The position numbers were made by a program, and so were the translations under genes. A DNA stretch of 64,000 nucleotides. Origin: Brachybacterium massiliense. GTDB lineage: Bacteria; Actinomycetota; Actinomycetes; Actinomycetales; Dermabacteraceae. The stretch is from assembly GCF_900184245.1 (NCBI RefSeq), contig NZ_FXXB01000005.1, positions 62,001 to 126,000 of the forward strand. The letters are read 5' to 3'. The notes beneath the pieces were generated by a model. The model was not told where the DNA came from. It saw only the letters and a program-made list of their open reading frames with translations, and ran no database searches. Positions 50,209 to 58,250 of this stretch are shown piece after piece; the stretch's first letter is position 1, and the number at the start of each line of letters is the position of its first letter.

Positions 50209-51132
50209 TCATGACATCGCTCCGTGGTTCTCCGTGGGGTGCGGCACCCGCACCGCGATCGTCACCGGCCCGCCGGCGGCGTCCTGCCGGGCGGTGGCCT
50301 CTCCGCCGAGCTGTTCGGCCAGGACGCGCACGATCGACAGGCCGAGCCCGCTGGTGCGGGCGGTGCGAGAGGAGTCCGCGGTGTAGAAACGGTCGAACAT
50401 CCTCGCGGCCTCGAGCCGATGCTCGCCCTCCACACCGTTGGTGACCTGCAGCAGCGCCTCCCCGTCGTTCATCGAGAGAGCGATGTGGAGCCGGTCCTGT
50501 CCGTGCTGGACGGCGTTGCGCAGCAGGTTCTGGACGATCCGGGTGAGCTTCTCGCGATCGGTTGCGATGACCAGCTGCGTCGGCGGATCGAACTCCACCT
50601 CGAGCCCGGCCGCCTCGATCGGCCCCGCCATCCCCAGCAGACATTCGCCGGTCAGCACTCCGAGATCGACCTGCTCCACCTCGAGCTCCGCCTGCGCATC
50701 CAGCAAGTAGGCGTACTCGTACAGTCGGTCCACGAGGGCTCCGAGCTCGACCGTCTGCCGGTGCGCGACCGCGAGGCGTTCCCGCTGGAGCTCATCGAGG
50801 TCGGTGCGCTCCAGCAGCTGCAGGTAACCGCGCACCGTGGTCAGCGGAGTGCGAAGGTCATGGGAGATGTCCGCGATGAAGGAGCGGATCCGCCGCTCCT
50901 CCTGCCGGGTGCGGGTCGAGGCCTCCCGAGCCTGACGCACCGTGTCGTTGACCCTCGAGGCGAGCCGCTCGAGCTGCGGCGTCACCAGAGACAGCGTGAC
51001 GACAGCCTGGGAATCCTCCGCCAGGCGCCGCTCGAGCTGCCGGCGCACCTGCACGATCTGCCGGAGCACGATCAGCAGGTAGGCGAGCGTGGCCAGCCAC
51101 AGCACAGCCAGCACCACGAGGAGGACGATCAC
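50209..51132 (-). CDS. sensor histidine kinase
   Basis: 307 residues from GTG 51132. One N-terminal membrane helix (VLLVVLAVLWLATLAYLLIV) and no extracellular sensor domain, so it is an intramembrane-sensing type. HisKA: FIADISHDLRTPLTTVRGYL with phosphoacceptor His 91. ATPase: N-box LTRIVQNLLRNAVQHG and G2 box RTSGLGLSIVRVL. The matching response regulator is probably the one at 54197-54904, across the ABC-2 exporter genes. Such kinases usually detect peptide antibiotics or envelope stress through a neighbouring ABC transporter. The gene is separated from the exporter genes by the low-GC cassette. Confidence 0.93.
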   Translation of the reverse strand: MIVLLVVLAVLWLATLAYLLIVLRQIVQVRRQLERRLAEDSQAVVTLSLVTPQLERLASRVNDTVRQAREASTRTRQEERRIRSFIADISHDLRTPLTTVRGYLQLLERTDLDELQRERLAVAHRQTVELGALVDRLYEYAYLLDAQAELEVEQVDLGVLTGECLLGMAGPIEAAGLEVEFDPPTQLVIATDREKLTRIVQNLLRNAVQHGQDRLHIALSMNDGEALLQVTNGVEGEHRLEAARMFDRFYTADSSRTARTSGLGLSIVRVLAEQLGGEATARQDAAGGPVTIAVRVPHPTENHGAMS

Positions 51133-51465
51133 CCTGGTGAGCCTACGTCCAGGATGCCAGCACTGACGTGACGGAGTATTGCTGGGTGGGTGGAAAGGCG
51201 CCTCCAGCGTCCACCTAGAGAGCTAGTTGAGGAGCCTCGTCAGGGCCTTCACTCCGGCTCCGACGAACTGGACCTCGAGTCGTACCCAGCACCTGTTGCC
51301 TATGGATGCCGACCATGAAATGTAGCGCACCCAACTGGCGGAGGGTGGTCCTCGTAGGTTGACGTCTATCGCAACCTGTGCCTAACGTGAGAGTTGTCAT
51401 AGCCGAAACGTTGGCCTCGGGGCGACAGCCGATTCGCGGCGACGGCGTATTTTGAGGAGGATATT
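51133..51465. other. 333-base leader and promoter region of the low-GC cassette
   Basis: No credible gene. Base composition drops from the surrounding level, and stops are frequent in all frames. A promoter-like TTGACG/TAACGT pair lies near its end. It probably marks the left edge of imported DNA, starting soon after the kinase gene's start at 51132. Confidence 0.6.
51359..51388 (+). promoter_or_regulatory. candidate promoter of the secreted-peptide cassette
   Basis: TTGACG (51359-51364) and TAACGT (51383-51388), 18-base spacer, about 77 bases before the GTG start. The -35 is a near-consensus housekeeping hexamer; the -10 is weak but usual for Actinobacteria. Confidence 0.35.
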
Positions 51466-52017
51466 GTGCGCCGCAGGAATTTTGGTCGCGTTGCTCTGCT
51501 GGGGGCGGTAGCCGTCACCGCATCGATCGCGGGTGGTTCGAGTGCACTTGCTGAGCCTGGGCGGTCGAAGGTGCTTGAGGAAGTGTTTGGCGCCGACGAT
51601 CTCGAGTATCTCGACTCTCGCCCTGAATTGAGGTCGATTGTTGAAGAAGACATGGAGGGCGCCTCTAATGAGAGTCTACGAGGCGCATTGGCCGAGTTGA
51701 GACGACTTGAGGATGCGGGAGACGCCGCTCCTTCAGGCGGAACTAGGGGCTCCAGGGATGGTGGTGACATTCGTCCCGCAGGTGGAGTCTGCGTGACCGT
51801 CTACAAGTGGATGATCATTGCGTTGAGCTGGGAGATGAGGCTCAGGGGCGCGGTCATGGGTGTCGGGGCTGGCCTCGTTGCTTTCACCGTTGCTGGGCTT
51901 CCTGCCGCCGCAGTCCTTGGGTCGCTGGGTGTCGGCGTTGGAATGACCGGCGAAGGTCTCAAGAACTGGGCGAATGAACGGACTTGGCCAAAGAACGTTT
52001 GTCTCACCGTGAGCTAA
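51466..52017 (+). CDS. secreted glycine-rich two-cysteine protein, candidate antimicrobial precursor
   Basis: 183 residues from GTG 51466, behind a near-perfect GAGGAGG at five bases. A Sec (or twin-Arg-like MRRRNFGR) signal peptide ends at SSALA-EPG (about residue 29). Then comes an acidic, helical pro-region (about 30-105) and a hydrophobic Gly/Ala/Val domain (about 107-183): GGVCVTVYKWMIIALSWEM, GAVMGVGAGLVAFTVAGLP, ending TWPKNVCLTVS. Only two cysteines exist, near the two ends of this domain, so a disulfide could close it. Codon use is A/T-richer than the neighbours (31 G/C of 60 in 51601-51660). It sits within a two-component/ABC-2 locus, as bacteriocins often do. No family recognised; toxicity is a hypothesis. 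Confidence 0.75.
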   Translation: MRRRNFGRVALLGAVAVTASIAGGSSALAEPGRSKVLEEVFGADDLEYLDSRPELRSIVEEDMEGASNESLRGALAELRRLEDAGDAAPSGGTRGSRDGGDIRPAGGVCVTVYKWMIIALSWEMRLRGAVMGVGAGLVAFTVAGLPAAAVLGSLGVGVGMTGEGLKNWANERTWPKNVCLTVS

Positions 52018-52030
52018 GTTTGGGAGGTTG

Positions 52031-52168
52031 ATGGATATGCTTGCTGATGTATTCGGAAGTGTAGTAGTTGCCATTCCTTTTCTGGCAATGGCGTTCATAG
52101 GTGGTGTTGCTGCAGAGCGCCATCGCGCTCAAGGTCGCAAAGGCTCTCGGGAGTTATCCGATCTGTAG
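52031..52168 (+). CDS. 45-residue one-helix membrane protein, candidate immunity peptide
   Basis: ATG 52031 with GGGAGG seven bases upstream, only 13 bases after the secreted-protein stop, so the two genes form a unit. The 45-residue product starts MDMLADVFGSVVVAIPFLAM, continues as one transmembrane helix to AFIGGVAAE, and ends with a basic cytoplasmic tail (RHRAQGRKGSRELSDL). DNA is very A/T-rich for this genome (26 G/C of 60 in 52021-52080). Size, topology and pairing suit a bacteriocin immunity or processing-helper peptide. No family recognised. Confidence 0.65.
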   Translation: MDMLADVFGSVVVAIPFLAMAFIGGVAAERHRAQGRKGSRELSDL

Positions 52169-52385
52169 TGCACATATCACTGGGCATGAGCGCCGGGCAC
52201 TTGGGCAGGATATGGCGCGTGTCTTGAATGTGCTCCGGCCGAATGCGAAACGAAGTGACGCGAAGAGGCGATGTGAAGCCTTTGCGCATAGTGCCAGTCA
52301 GGGACCCGTTCCTTCGTCGCCGCTCCGGGACTACAACGTCGTGACCCGCAACAGATAGAACCGTAGCTCGGAGTGGATCCCGCCC

Positions 52386-53168
52386 TCACTTCACGTCGGC
52401 CCGGCGGAAGATCAGCCAGGACACCAGCCCCATCACTGCGATGAATACCGCAGAGACCGCGAGGGTCCCCAGCAGCTCCCCGCCGCTGGAATCCACCGTG
52501 GGCAGGTGCTCGAGCGCGAAGGGGGTCAGCCTCACCAGCGCGTCGAGGCCCTGGATCTCGGAGAGCTCGCCGGCCAGCAGATCCGCGAGGAAGGACCACA
52601 CGAATCCGGCCGCCATCACCACCAGCGGGCGCTTGAGCCAGATCGCGAGCGGTAGGCACACGGAGAGCTTCGCCGCGGTCAGCAGTCCGCTGGTCAGCGT
52701 GATCGCCAGGATCGACCGGACCTCCCCGGCATCCAGTGCCCCTCCCTCGGCGAGCAGCAGCGAGAAGGCGGTGGGGATCGCCGGGGCGAACTCAGCCTCG
52801 GTCGCCCGACCCACCAGCACGGCCAGGCCGTAGGGAAGCGACAACGCTGTGACCAGGCCTGCCGCGATCACCGTCTTCGAGGCGACAAAGGCGCCGCGCC
52901 CCGAGGCGAGCAGTGCATTGTGCACCGACTTCGTCTCGAACGGCTGGGAGACCACCACGCCGAACAGCAGCGGGCCCAGCAGCGAGACGAGCAGGATGTC
53001 GCTCAACCCCTGCACCCCGCTCGCGGCCTCCGGACCCAGGGAGCCCTGGGCCAGGACGTGCTGCAGCCAGGTGTACAGCACGGCCGCGACCGTGCAGGCC
53101 AGCAGGCACAGGACGGCCGGGCCGCTGTGTCGCAGCACGTACAGATCAGCACGCAGCTGGTTGATCAT
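52386..53168 (-). CDS. ABC-2-type transporter permease (peptide-antibiotic resistance type)
   Basis: 260 residues with six membrane helices of the ABC-2/LanE-like fold: AVLCLLACTVAAVLYTWLQH, ILLVSLLGPLLFGVVVSQPF, FVASKTVIAAGLVTALSLPY, and AVFIAVMGLVSWLIF at the end. ETKSVHNALLASGRGAFVAS is the expected coupling-region wording (many such permeases have a G-x-G-R near it). Its ATG overlaps the ATPase stop (4 bases). Together they should export or expel a peptide antibiotic or lipid-active compound, as in LanFEG or BcrAB systems. The minus-strand gene ends next to the low-GC cassette. Confidence 0.87.
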   Translation of the reverse strand: MINQLRADLYVLRHSGPAVLCLLACTVAAVLYTWLQHVLAQGSLGPEAASGVQGLSDILLVSLLGPLLFGVVVSQPFETKSVHNALLASGRGAFVASKTVIAAGLVTALSLPYGLAVLVGRATEAEFAPAIPTAFSLLLAEGGALDAGEVRSILAITLTSGLLTAAKLSVCLPLAIWLKRPLVVMAAGFVWSFLADLLAGELSEIQGLDALVRLTPFALEHLPTVDSSGGELLGTLAVSAVFIAVMGLVSWLIFRRADVK

Positions 53169-54082
53169 GACTCACCTCCGACGACGGACAGGAAGAACGA
53201 TTCGAGGCTCTCGCCCTCACGGGCCAGCCGCGTGGGCCAGACATCTGCGGCGATCAGGTGGCGCAGCACCTGCTCGGCCTGATCGGCGTGATGGGGCAGG
53301 CGCACCGTGCCGCTCGGCATCACCCGCGCGTCCGAGCCGGGCAGTGCCTGCTCGAGCGCGGTGACCAGGGCTTCGGTGTCCCCTGCGGCAACCTCGAGGT
53401 ACTGCTGGGTCTGCGCCTCGAGCTCCTCGAGGGTGAGGGTCATGCGCACCTCGCCGGCTTCGACGATCAGGTAGTCGGTGGCGGTCTGGAACAGCTCGGG
53501 CAGGTTGTGGCTCGAGATCAGCACCGTCATCCCGCGTTCCGCGGCGAGGTGCTGCACCAGGCGCCGCACCTCGACCACACCGAGCGGGTCCAGGCCGTTG
53601 ACCGGCTCGTCGAGGATCAGCAGCTCCGGATCCGCGATCAGGGCGAGCGCGATCCCGAGCCGCTGCCGCATGCCGAGGGAGAAGTCCTTGACCTTCTTCC
53701 GGCCGGTGTCGGGCAGGCCCACCAGCTCGAGCAGCTGCTGCTCGATCGCCGCATCGGGCACGCCCCGCTGGAGGCGGTGCAGGTGCATGTTCTGGGCCGC
53801 GGTCATCCCGCCGTGCAGGCTGGGGGACTCGATCAGCGTGCCGATGCGGGCCAGGTCCCGTTGGCGGGGCGCGTCCGCGCCCGAGCCGAACAGCTCGATG
53901 CTGCCCGAGGTGGGGGTGCTCATCCCGGAGACCAGCCTCATCAGGCTCGTCTTGCCGGCGCCGTTGCGGCCGATCAGTCCATAGATCCGCCCGCGCCGCA
54001 GCCGGATGCTCATCGAGCTCACCGCTGTGTGCTCGCCGTAGCGCTTGGTGAGATCACGCGTCACCAGGACGTCCTCGTTCAC
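53165..54082 (-). CDS. ABC-2-type transporter ATPase
   Basis: 305 residues from GTG 54082, chosen because AGGAGG is eight bases upstream; GTG 54091 is too close to that site. ATPase motifs: LIGRNGAGKTSLMRLVSGM, LSLGMRQRLGIALAL (an LSxGM signature usual for this drug-export subfamily), LLILDEPVNGLDPLGVVEVR and ISSHNLPEL. A C-terminal ~75-residue accessory region is typical of BcrA/LanF-like ATPases. Couples to the permease that follows. The response regulator gene is 114 bases upstream on the same strand. Confidence 0.9.
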   Translation of the reverse strand: MNEDVLVTRDLTKRYGEHTAVSSMSIRLRRGRIYGLIGRNGAGKTSLMRLVSGMSTPTSGSIELFGSGADAPRQRDLARIGTLIESPSLHGGMTAAQNMHLHRLQRGVPDAAIEQQLLELVGLPDTGRKKVKDFSLGMRQRLGIALALIADPELLILDEPVNGLDPLGVVEVRRLVQHLAAERGMTVLISSHNLPELFQTATDYLIVEAGEVRMTLTLEELEAQTQQYLEVAAGDTEALVTALEQALPGSDARVMPSGTVRLPHHADQAEQVLRHLIAADVWPTRLAREGESLESFFLSVVGGES

Positions 54083-54196
54083 GTCCCGCACCTCCTCCAG
54101 GTTGCCGTCGATGCTGTGACGCTACGGGCCGGGAGTGGGGCAAAGGTCAGGAGGTGGCCGCAGAAGGTCAGGAAAAGGTGAGGATCTCCGGGACGC

Positions 54197-54904
54197 TCAG
54201 GTCTCGGGCAGGGCGCGCAGTCGGTAGCCGAGCCCCCACACGGTCTCGATCGGATCGAGCGCCGGTGCGGCCTCACGCAGCTTCGCCCGAAGGTTGGAGA
54301 CGTGGGTCTTCACTGCGGCGTCATCGCCCACGAACGGCTCCTGCCACACCGCCTCGTAGATCCGCGGCCGCGAGAACACCTGGCCGGGGGACTCCAGCAG
54401 CAGCTGGAGCAGGCGCAGTTCGGTCGCGGTCAGCGAGAGCGATGTGCCGTCCAGGGTCGCGCGGGCATTGGCGGGGTCGAGTTCGAGCGGGCCGTGGACC
54501 AGCGGTCCGGGCGCCGAGGCGGCGGGGGAGGCGCGGCGCAGCAGCGCCTCGATCCGGGCGGTGAGCTCGGTGAGGTCGAAGGGTTTGGTCACGTAGTCGT
54601 CGGCCCCCAGGCGCAGCATGTCCACCTTCGTGAACACGGCGTCCTTGGCCGAGAGCACGAGCACCGGCACCTCGCCGGCCCGGCGGATCTCAGCCAGCAG
54701 CACCGAGCCGTCCACGTGCGGGAGCATCAGGTCCAGCACCACCAGGTCGGGGCCCGACGCCGCCCCGGGCGGGTCCGCGGCGAGCAGGGCGCGGGCCTCC
54801 AGCCCGTCGCGGGCGCCGCGCACCTCATGCCCCTCGGCCTGGAGGGTCTCGGTCAGCAGGGCGTGCACCTCCGGGGTGTCCTCGACGATGAGGATGCGGG
54901 CCAT
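54197..54904 (-). CDS. OmpR/PhoB-family response regulator
   Basis: 235 residues from ATG 54904 (MARILIVEDTPEVHALL). Receiver: phosphoacceptor Asp 58 in DLVVLDLMLP, conserved Lys in VLSAKDAVF. Effector: winged helix with LTATELRLLQLLLESPGQVF and FVGDDAAVKTHVSNLRAKLR. It lies upstream of the ABC-2 exporter genes and most likely drives them, with the kinase at 50209-51132 as partner. It is divergent from a tiny membrane-protein gene at 55093. Confidence 0.93.
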   Translation of the reverse strand: MARILIVEDTPEVHALLTETLQAEGHEVRGARDGLEARALLAADPPGAASGPDLVVLDLMLPHVDGSVLLAEIRRAGEVPVLVLSAKDAVFTKVDMLRLGADDYVTKPFDLTELTARIEALLRRASPAASAPGPLVHGPLELDPANARATLDGTSLSLTATELRLLQLLLESPGQVFSRPRIYEAVWQEPFVGDDAAVKTHVSNLRAKLREAAPALDPIETVWGLGYRLRALPET

Positions 54905-55092
54905 CTGGTCCTCCGGGGACGGTGCGGTCGGTGCGGTGCCAGTATGCCGTGCGGAGCGGCGTATCGTTGAGCCTGCTGGCGGCGCGGTCGCGCGCACGGC
55001 CTGCCGAGGACGAGACGATCCGGCGCCTCCGTGAGCGCCGTCGAGAGAGGACCGAGGATGATGCGCCGGCAGAGCGGAGCGGGGGAGGCGTC

Positions 55093-55272
55093 GTGACCAC
55101 GCTGACCTTCGTGCTGGTCCTGCTCACAGGGATCCTGTTCTTCGCCTCGATCATCGGCATCTACATCACCAACGTCACCGCGAAGCCGGGCGGGATCCCG
55201 CACTGGGTGCTGGGCCTGGGCCTGGCCACGCTCCTGGTGGGGGCCGCGGCGATGATCTCCGCGGTGGTGTAG
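55093..55272 (+). CDS. 59-residue two-helix membrane protein
   Basis: GTG 55093 directly behind GGGGGAGG, which decides this start over longer in-frame readings. The product is VTTLTFVLVLLTGILFFASI, a loop TNVTAKPGGIPHW, then LGLGLATLLVGAAAMISAVV: two membrane helices and a short glycine/proline turn. Family not recognised. It is divergent from the response regulator (54904) and convergent with the second response regulator (end at 55289). Confidence 0.6.
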   Translation: MTTLTFVLVLLTGILFFASIIGIYITNVTAKPGGIPHWVLGLGLATLLVGAAAMISAVV

Positions 55273-55288
55273 GGCGCGGTGGTGCGGC

Positions 55289-56053
55289 TCAGCCGCCCAG
55301 CTCGAGCACCCGGATCGCGAGCTGCACCCGGTTGGTGACCTGCAGCTTGTGATAGAGCCTGCCCAGGTGGGTCTTCACCGTCGCGATCGACATGAACAGC
55401 CGCTCACCGATCTCCTGATTGGCGAGCCCCTCCGCGACCAGCCGCGCGACCTCCCATTCCCGGCCTGTCACACCCTCGGGAGCACGGGAGCGCGCCGTCG
55501 AGTCGGCCGACGGCGACCCGTCGGCCCCGCCGGGACCGGGACCCGCGGCGGCCGCTTCGCCGTCGGCGGCGAGGCGCACCAGGCGGGAGAGCACGTCGGG
55601 GGAGAAGCGGGGACGGTCGGCGGCGGCATCGAGCACCGCCTGGACCACCTCGGCGGGCGGGGAGTCCTTCAGCAGGAAGGACACGGCCCCTGCGCGCAGC
55701 GCCTCGAGCAGGAAGTCATCGGTGTCGAAGGCGGTCAGCATCACCACCCGCGCCGCGTCGCCCTCGGCCTGCAGGGCGCGCAGCGCCTCGAGGCCGGTCA
55801 TGCGCGGCATGCGGATGTCCATGAGCACCACGTCAGGGGCCAGGGCGCGCACCTGCTCGAGGGCCGCGGCGCCGTCGGCCGCCTCGCCGATCACCTCGAT
55901 GCCGTGGGCGCCGTCGATCATCAGCCGCAGGCCAGCGCGCATCAGCGCCTCATCATCGACCAGCAGCACCCGCACGCCGCCGCAGGAGCCGGCGTCGGAC
56001 TGCCCAGACGGTTCCGACTGCCCGGGCCGCTCGGGCTGCGTGCTGTTCACCAT
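55289..56053 (-). CDS. NarL/LuxR-family response regulator
   Basis: 254 residues from ATG 56053, seven bases inside the kinase gene's end; ATG 56062 is possible. Receiver: LLVDDEALMRAGLRLMIDG, phosphoacceptor Asp 79 in DVVLMDIRMPRMTG, Lys in FLLKDSPP. C-terminal LuxR-type HTH: LTGRE-like VTGREWEVARLVAEGLANQE, with MSIATVKTHLGRLYHKLQV. The linker is Gly/Ala/Pro-rich. Works with the kinase gene just upstream, and is near the MacAB-like exporter genes (59334-62526), which could be its target. Confidence 0.93.
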   Translation of the reverse strand: MVNSTQPERPGQSEPSGQSDAGSCGGVRVLLVDDEALMRAGLRLMIDGAHGIEVIGEAADGAAALEQVRALAPDVVLMDIRMPRMTGLEALRALQAEGDAARVVMLTAFDTDDFLLEALRAGAVSFLLKDSPPAEVVQAVLDAAADRPRFSPDVLSRLVRLAADGEAAAAGPGPGGADGSPSADSTARSRAPEGVTGREWEVARLVAEGLANQEIGERLFMSIATVKTHLGRLYHKLQVTNRVQLAIRVLELGG

Positions 56054-57327
56054 GGCATCCATGCTTCCATCTCGAAGTCGTCCCCGCGCACGCCGTGGCG
56101 GGCGTCCCCGCCCAGCAGCCGGGCCCGCTCCTGCACGCCCAGCAGCCCGTGCCCCGTCGACGGTGCGGCCGACGGCGCCGCGGGAAGCGGGTTGCGGGCC
56201 CGCAGATGCACCTGCTCTCCCTTCCGGGAGATCGTGACCCGCAGCGCCGAGCCCGGGGCGTGCTTGGCGGCGTTCAGCGTCACCTCGCCGAGGATCCGCG
56301 CGAGCGCCACCACGGTGCTGCGATCCCGGCACTCGAGCTCCTCTGCGGCAAGACTCTCCCAGGTCAGGGAGACGTCCTGGCCGTCCACGCGGGCGCGCTC
56401 GATGATCCCCTCGAGGGTGGGGGCGGTAGCCAGCGGGGCATCGTCCTCGGCGGTGCGCAGACCGGACAGCACCGTGCGCAGCTCCCGATTGGCCTGCTGC
56501 GCGGCATCCCGCACAGTGCCCGCGGCGGCGCGCAGCGCCTGCGGCGAGAGGTCCTCGCGATAGGCCATCGCCCCCGCGTGCATCGCGATCGCGGCGAGGT
56601 GGTGGGAGATGCTGTCGTGCATGTCGCGGGCCAGCGCCGCCCGCTCCTCGGCCCGTACCCGAGCAGCCTCGGCGTCCCTTTCGCGCACGAGCGCCGCGGC
56701 CTCGCTCTCCGCGGCGGCGGCCTCGCGCCGCGCGGTCTCCCGCTCCCGCTCCGCGGAGGCGGCCCGCTCCCGCAGCGAGGCGAGCAGCTCGTGCCGGGTG
56801 CCCACCACATGCCCGATCAGCAGCGGGATCAGCGCGAGCACCATCATGATCCCCGCCGCGACCAGCACCTCGGCCTCCGGCTCCGCGCGCCGGAACCGGG
56901 AATCGAGGCTCATCGCCGTCATCGAGGTGCCTGCGACCAGCAGGATCACCGCGACATCGAGCACAGTGCGGCGTCGCAGCCCGATCCGATACAGGGCGAT
57001 CCCGGCGGCCGGCGCCGCCCAGCTGCTCAGCCCCACGGAGGCGGCGATCAGCAGGTGCAGCGCGCTGTGCACGCGGCCGGGAGGCAGGAACCGCAGCGGC
57101 CCGATCAGCAAGGTCGCGCCCACGCCGATCAGCGCGTCCAGGACGTACATCCCCACCAGCCCCTGCGGCGGCTGATCGGAGAACTCCGTCAGCAGTGTGC
57201 CGAAGCTGATCAGGATCACCAGCAGTCCCAGCGCCGCGCTGACCAGGCTCTGCGCGAGCGCGATCACCCACTGGCCACGGCTGCGCACCGAGGGCGGCGC
57301 CGGGGCGCGGGGCACGAGACGGGTCAT
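56047..57327 (-). CDS. NarL-type sensor histidine kinase (HisKA_3)
   Basis: 426 residues from ATG 57327. Five or so membrane helices in the first ~175 residues (an intramembrane sensor), a coiled coil (ERAASAERERETARREAAAA), then HisKA_3: LARDMHDSISHHLAAIAMHA with phosphoacceptor His 237. The ATPase has VTLNAAKHAPGSALRV as N-box and STGHGLLGVQERARLLGG as G-box. Overlaps its response regulator gene. Typical of kinases that control exporters or envelope-stress genes in Actinobacteria. Confidence 0.92.
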   Translation of the reverse strand: MTRLVPRAPAPPSVRSRGQWVIALAQSLVSAALGLLVILISFGTLLTEFSDQPPQGLVGMYVLDALIGVGATLLIGPLRFLPPGRVHSALHLLIAASVGLSSWAAPAAGIALYRIGLRRRTVLDVAVILLVAGTSMTAMSLDSRFRRAEPEAEVLVAAGIMMVLALIPLLIGHVVGTRHELLASLRERAASAERERETARREAAAAESEAAALVRERDAEAARVRAEERAALARDMHDSISHHLAAIAMHAGAMAYREDLSPQALRAAAGTVRDAAQQANRELRTVLSGLRTAEDDAPLATAPTLEGIIERARVDGQDVSLTWESLAAEELECRDRSTVVALARILGEVTLNAAKHAPGSALRVTISRKGEQVHLRARNPLPAAPSAAPSTGHGLLGVQERARLLGGDARHGVRGDDFEMEAWMPW

Positions 57328-57395
57328 GGCACCAGCGTAGGGAGCAGGCTCGACCGACGGATCAGCCGCTCGGCCGATCCTGTGACGTCCGCCCT

Positions 57396-57409
57396 CCGCC
57401 GATCGGCGG
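57396..57409. terminator. perfect 14-base palindrome after the reductase gene
   Basis: CCGCC-GATC-GGCGG lies directly beyond the end of the minus-strand reductase gene at 57411, and upstream of the kinase start at 57327. It may terminate the former transcript; there is no U-run, so it could equally be an operator for the kinase gene. Confidence 0.4.
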
Positions 57410-57410
57410 G

Positions 57411-58097
57411 TCAGACCCCCTCGCCGAGCGCCGCCATCACCTCGCGGCCCCGCTCCGTCTGCTCGAAGCGCTCCACGATCTCGCGCAGCCCCGCCACATC
57501 GGCGCTGCTGCCGAACGCCTCGGTGTACGGCTGCAGCCGCACCCCCTCGGCGAGCGGCCCGATCAGCAGTGGGTCGAAGCCCAGCTCGTCCACCAGCTGC
57601 GCGACCTCGTCCGCGGCGGGCGTGGGCCCGGCGATCGCGATCGCGGCGCGGGGAGCGGGGCGGTGGGCGAGGTCCTCGAGGTCGTGATAGCCCATGTGGT
57701 TGAAGGCCTTCACCACGGTCGCGCCGGGCAGCTGCTCCTGGATGAACTCGCTGGTGGAGGCACCGGCGCGGGAGAACTGCTCGAGGATCCCGTCGGTCTC
57801 CCACCAATAGTTCATCGCATCGACCACAGTCCTTCCCGCGAGGGCCTCCGCCGGGATCGTGGCGTGCTTGCCCAGCGGCAGCGCAAGGATCACCAGGTCC
57901 GCGCGCTCGGCCGCCTCACGGGCGGTGACGGCGCGGGCGCCGGGAGCGAGGATCTGGGCGATCAGCTCGATCCGGGACGGATCCCCGGAGCCGGAGAGCA
58001 GCACGTCATGCCCGGCGGCGAGGGCGAGGCGCGCCAGCACGGTGCCGACCTTGCCGGCGCCGAGGATCCCGAGGGTGCGAGGAGTCGTGGTGGTCAT
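57411..58097 (-). CDS. NADP-binding reductase of the F420-dependent NADP oxidoreductase family
   Basis: 228 residues from ATG 58097. Rossmann motif [20 protein letters not shown] (about 9-28), then [30 protein letters not shown] and [18 protein letters not shown] (about 134-151), the same phrase as in the fused C-terminal domain of the protein at 41861-44473. Reduces or oxidises NADP(H) with a deazaflavin or other acceptor in the cytoplasm; the true acceptor is unknown. Divergent from the membrane-protein gene at 58251. Possibly regulated with it through the palindrome at 58211-58220. Confidence 0.87.
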   Translation of the reverse strand: MTTTTPRTLGILGAGKVGTVLARLALAAGHDVLLSGSGDPSRIELIAQILAPGARAVTAREAAERADLVILALPLGKHATIPAEALAGRTVVDAMNYWWETDGILEQFSRAGASTSEFIQEQLPGATVVKAFNHMGYHDLEDLAHRPAPRAAIAIAGPTPAADEVAQLVDELGFDPLLIGPLAEGVRLQPYTEAFGSSADVAGLREIVERFEQTERGREVMAALGEGV

Positions 58098-58210
58098 GCC
58101 CGTCCCAACGCCCGCCGCGGGCGGGAGCTTCCGGGCAGTGACCGCTCTCGCTCCCGCCGGATCCCGCGAGCTGCTCGAACAGCGCACAGCTCTGCCCGAC
58201 CCACTTTGCA

Positions 58211-58220
58211 GAACCGGTTC
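58211..58220. promoter_or_regulatory. 10-base palindrome in the divergent region
   Basis: GAACCGGTTC, perfect, 31 bases upstream of the ATG at 58251 and 114 bases upstream of the reductase start. A TAGAGT (58236-58241) after it could be a -10. Short, so chance is possible. Confidence 0.3.
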
Positions 58221-58250
58221 CCAGCACCGGCGCTCTAGAGTTGGTACGCC

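Noticed and set aside
48249-50444. 731-codon plus-strand frame
   Set aside because: Most of it is antisense to the DUF2087, methyltransferase and kinase genes; only 48477-48749 has a real protein match and was kept as a remnant.
51215-51400. 61-codon minus-strand frame in the cassette leader
   Set aside because: No ribosome site and Arg/Gln/Thr-rich random-looking sequence; overlaps the likely promoter.
52101-52358. 85-codon frame overlapping the 45-residue gene
   Set aside because: Out of phase, no ribosome site, no membrane or signal features; the 52031 frame has better start signals.
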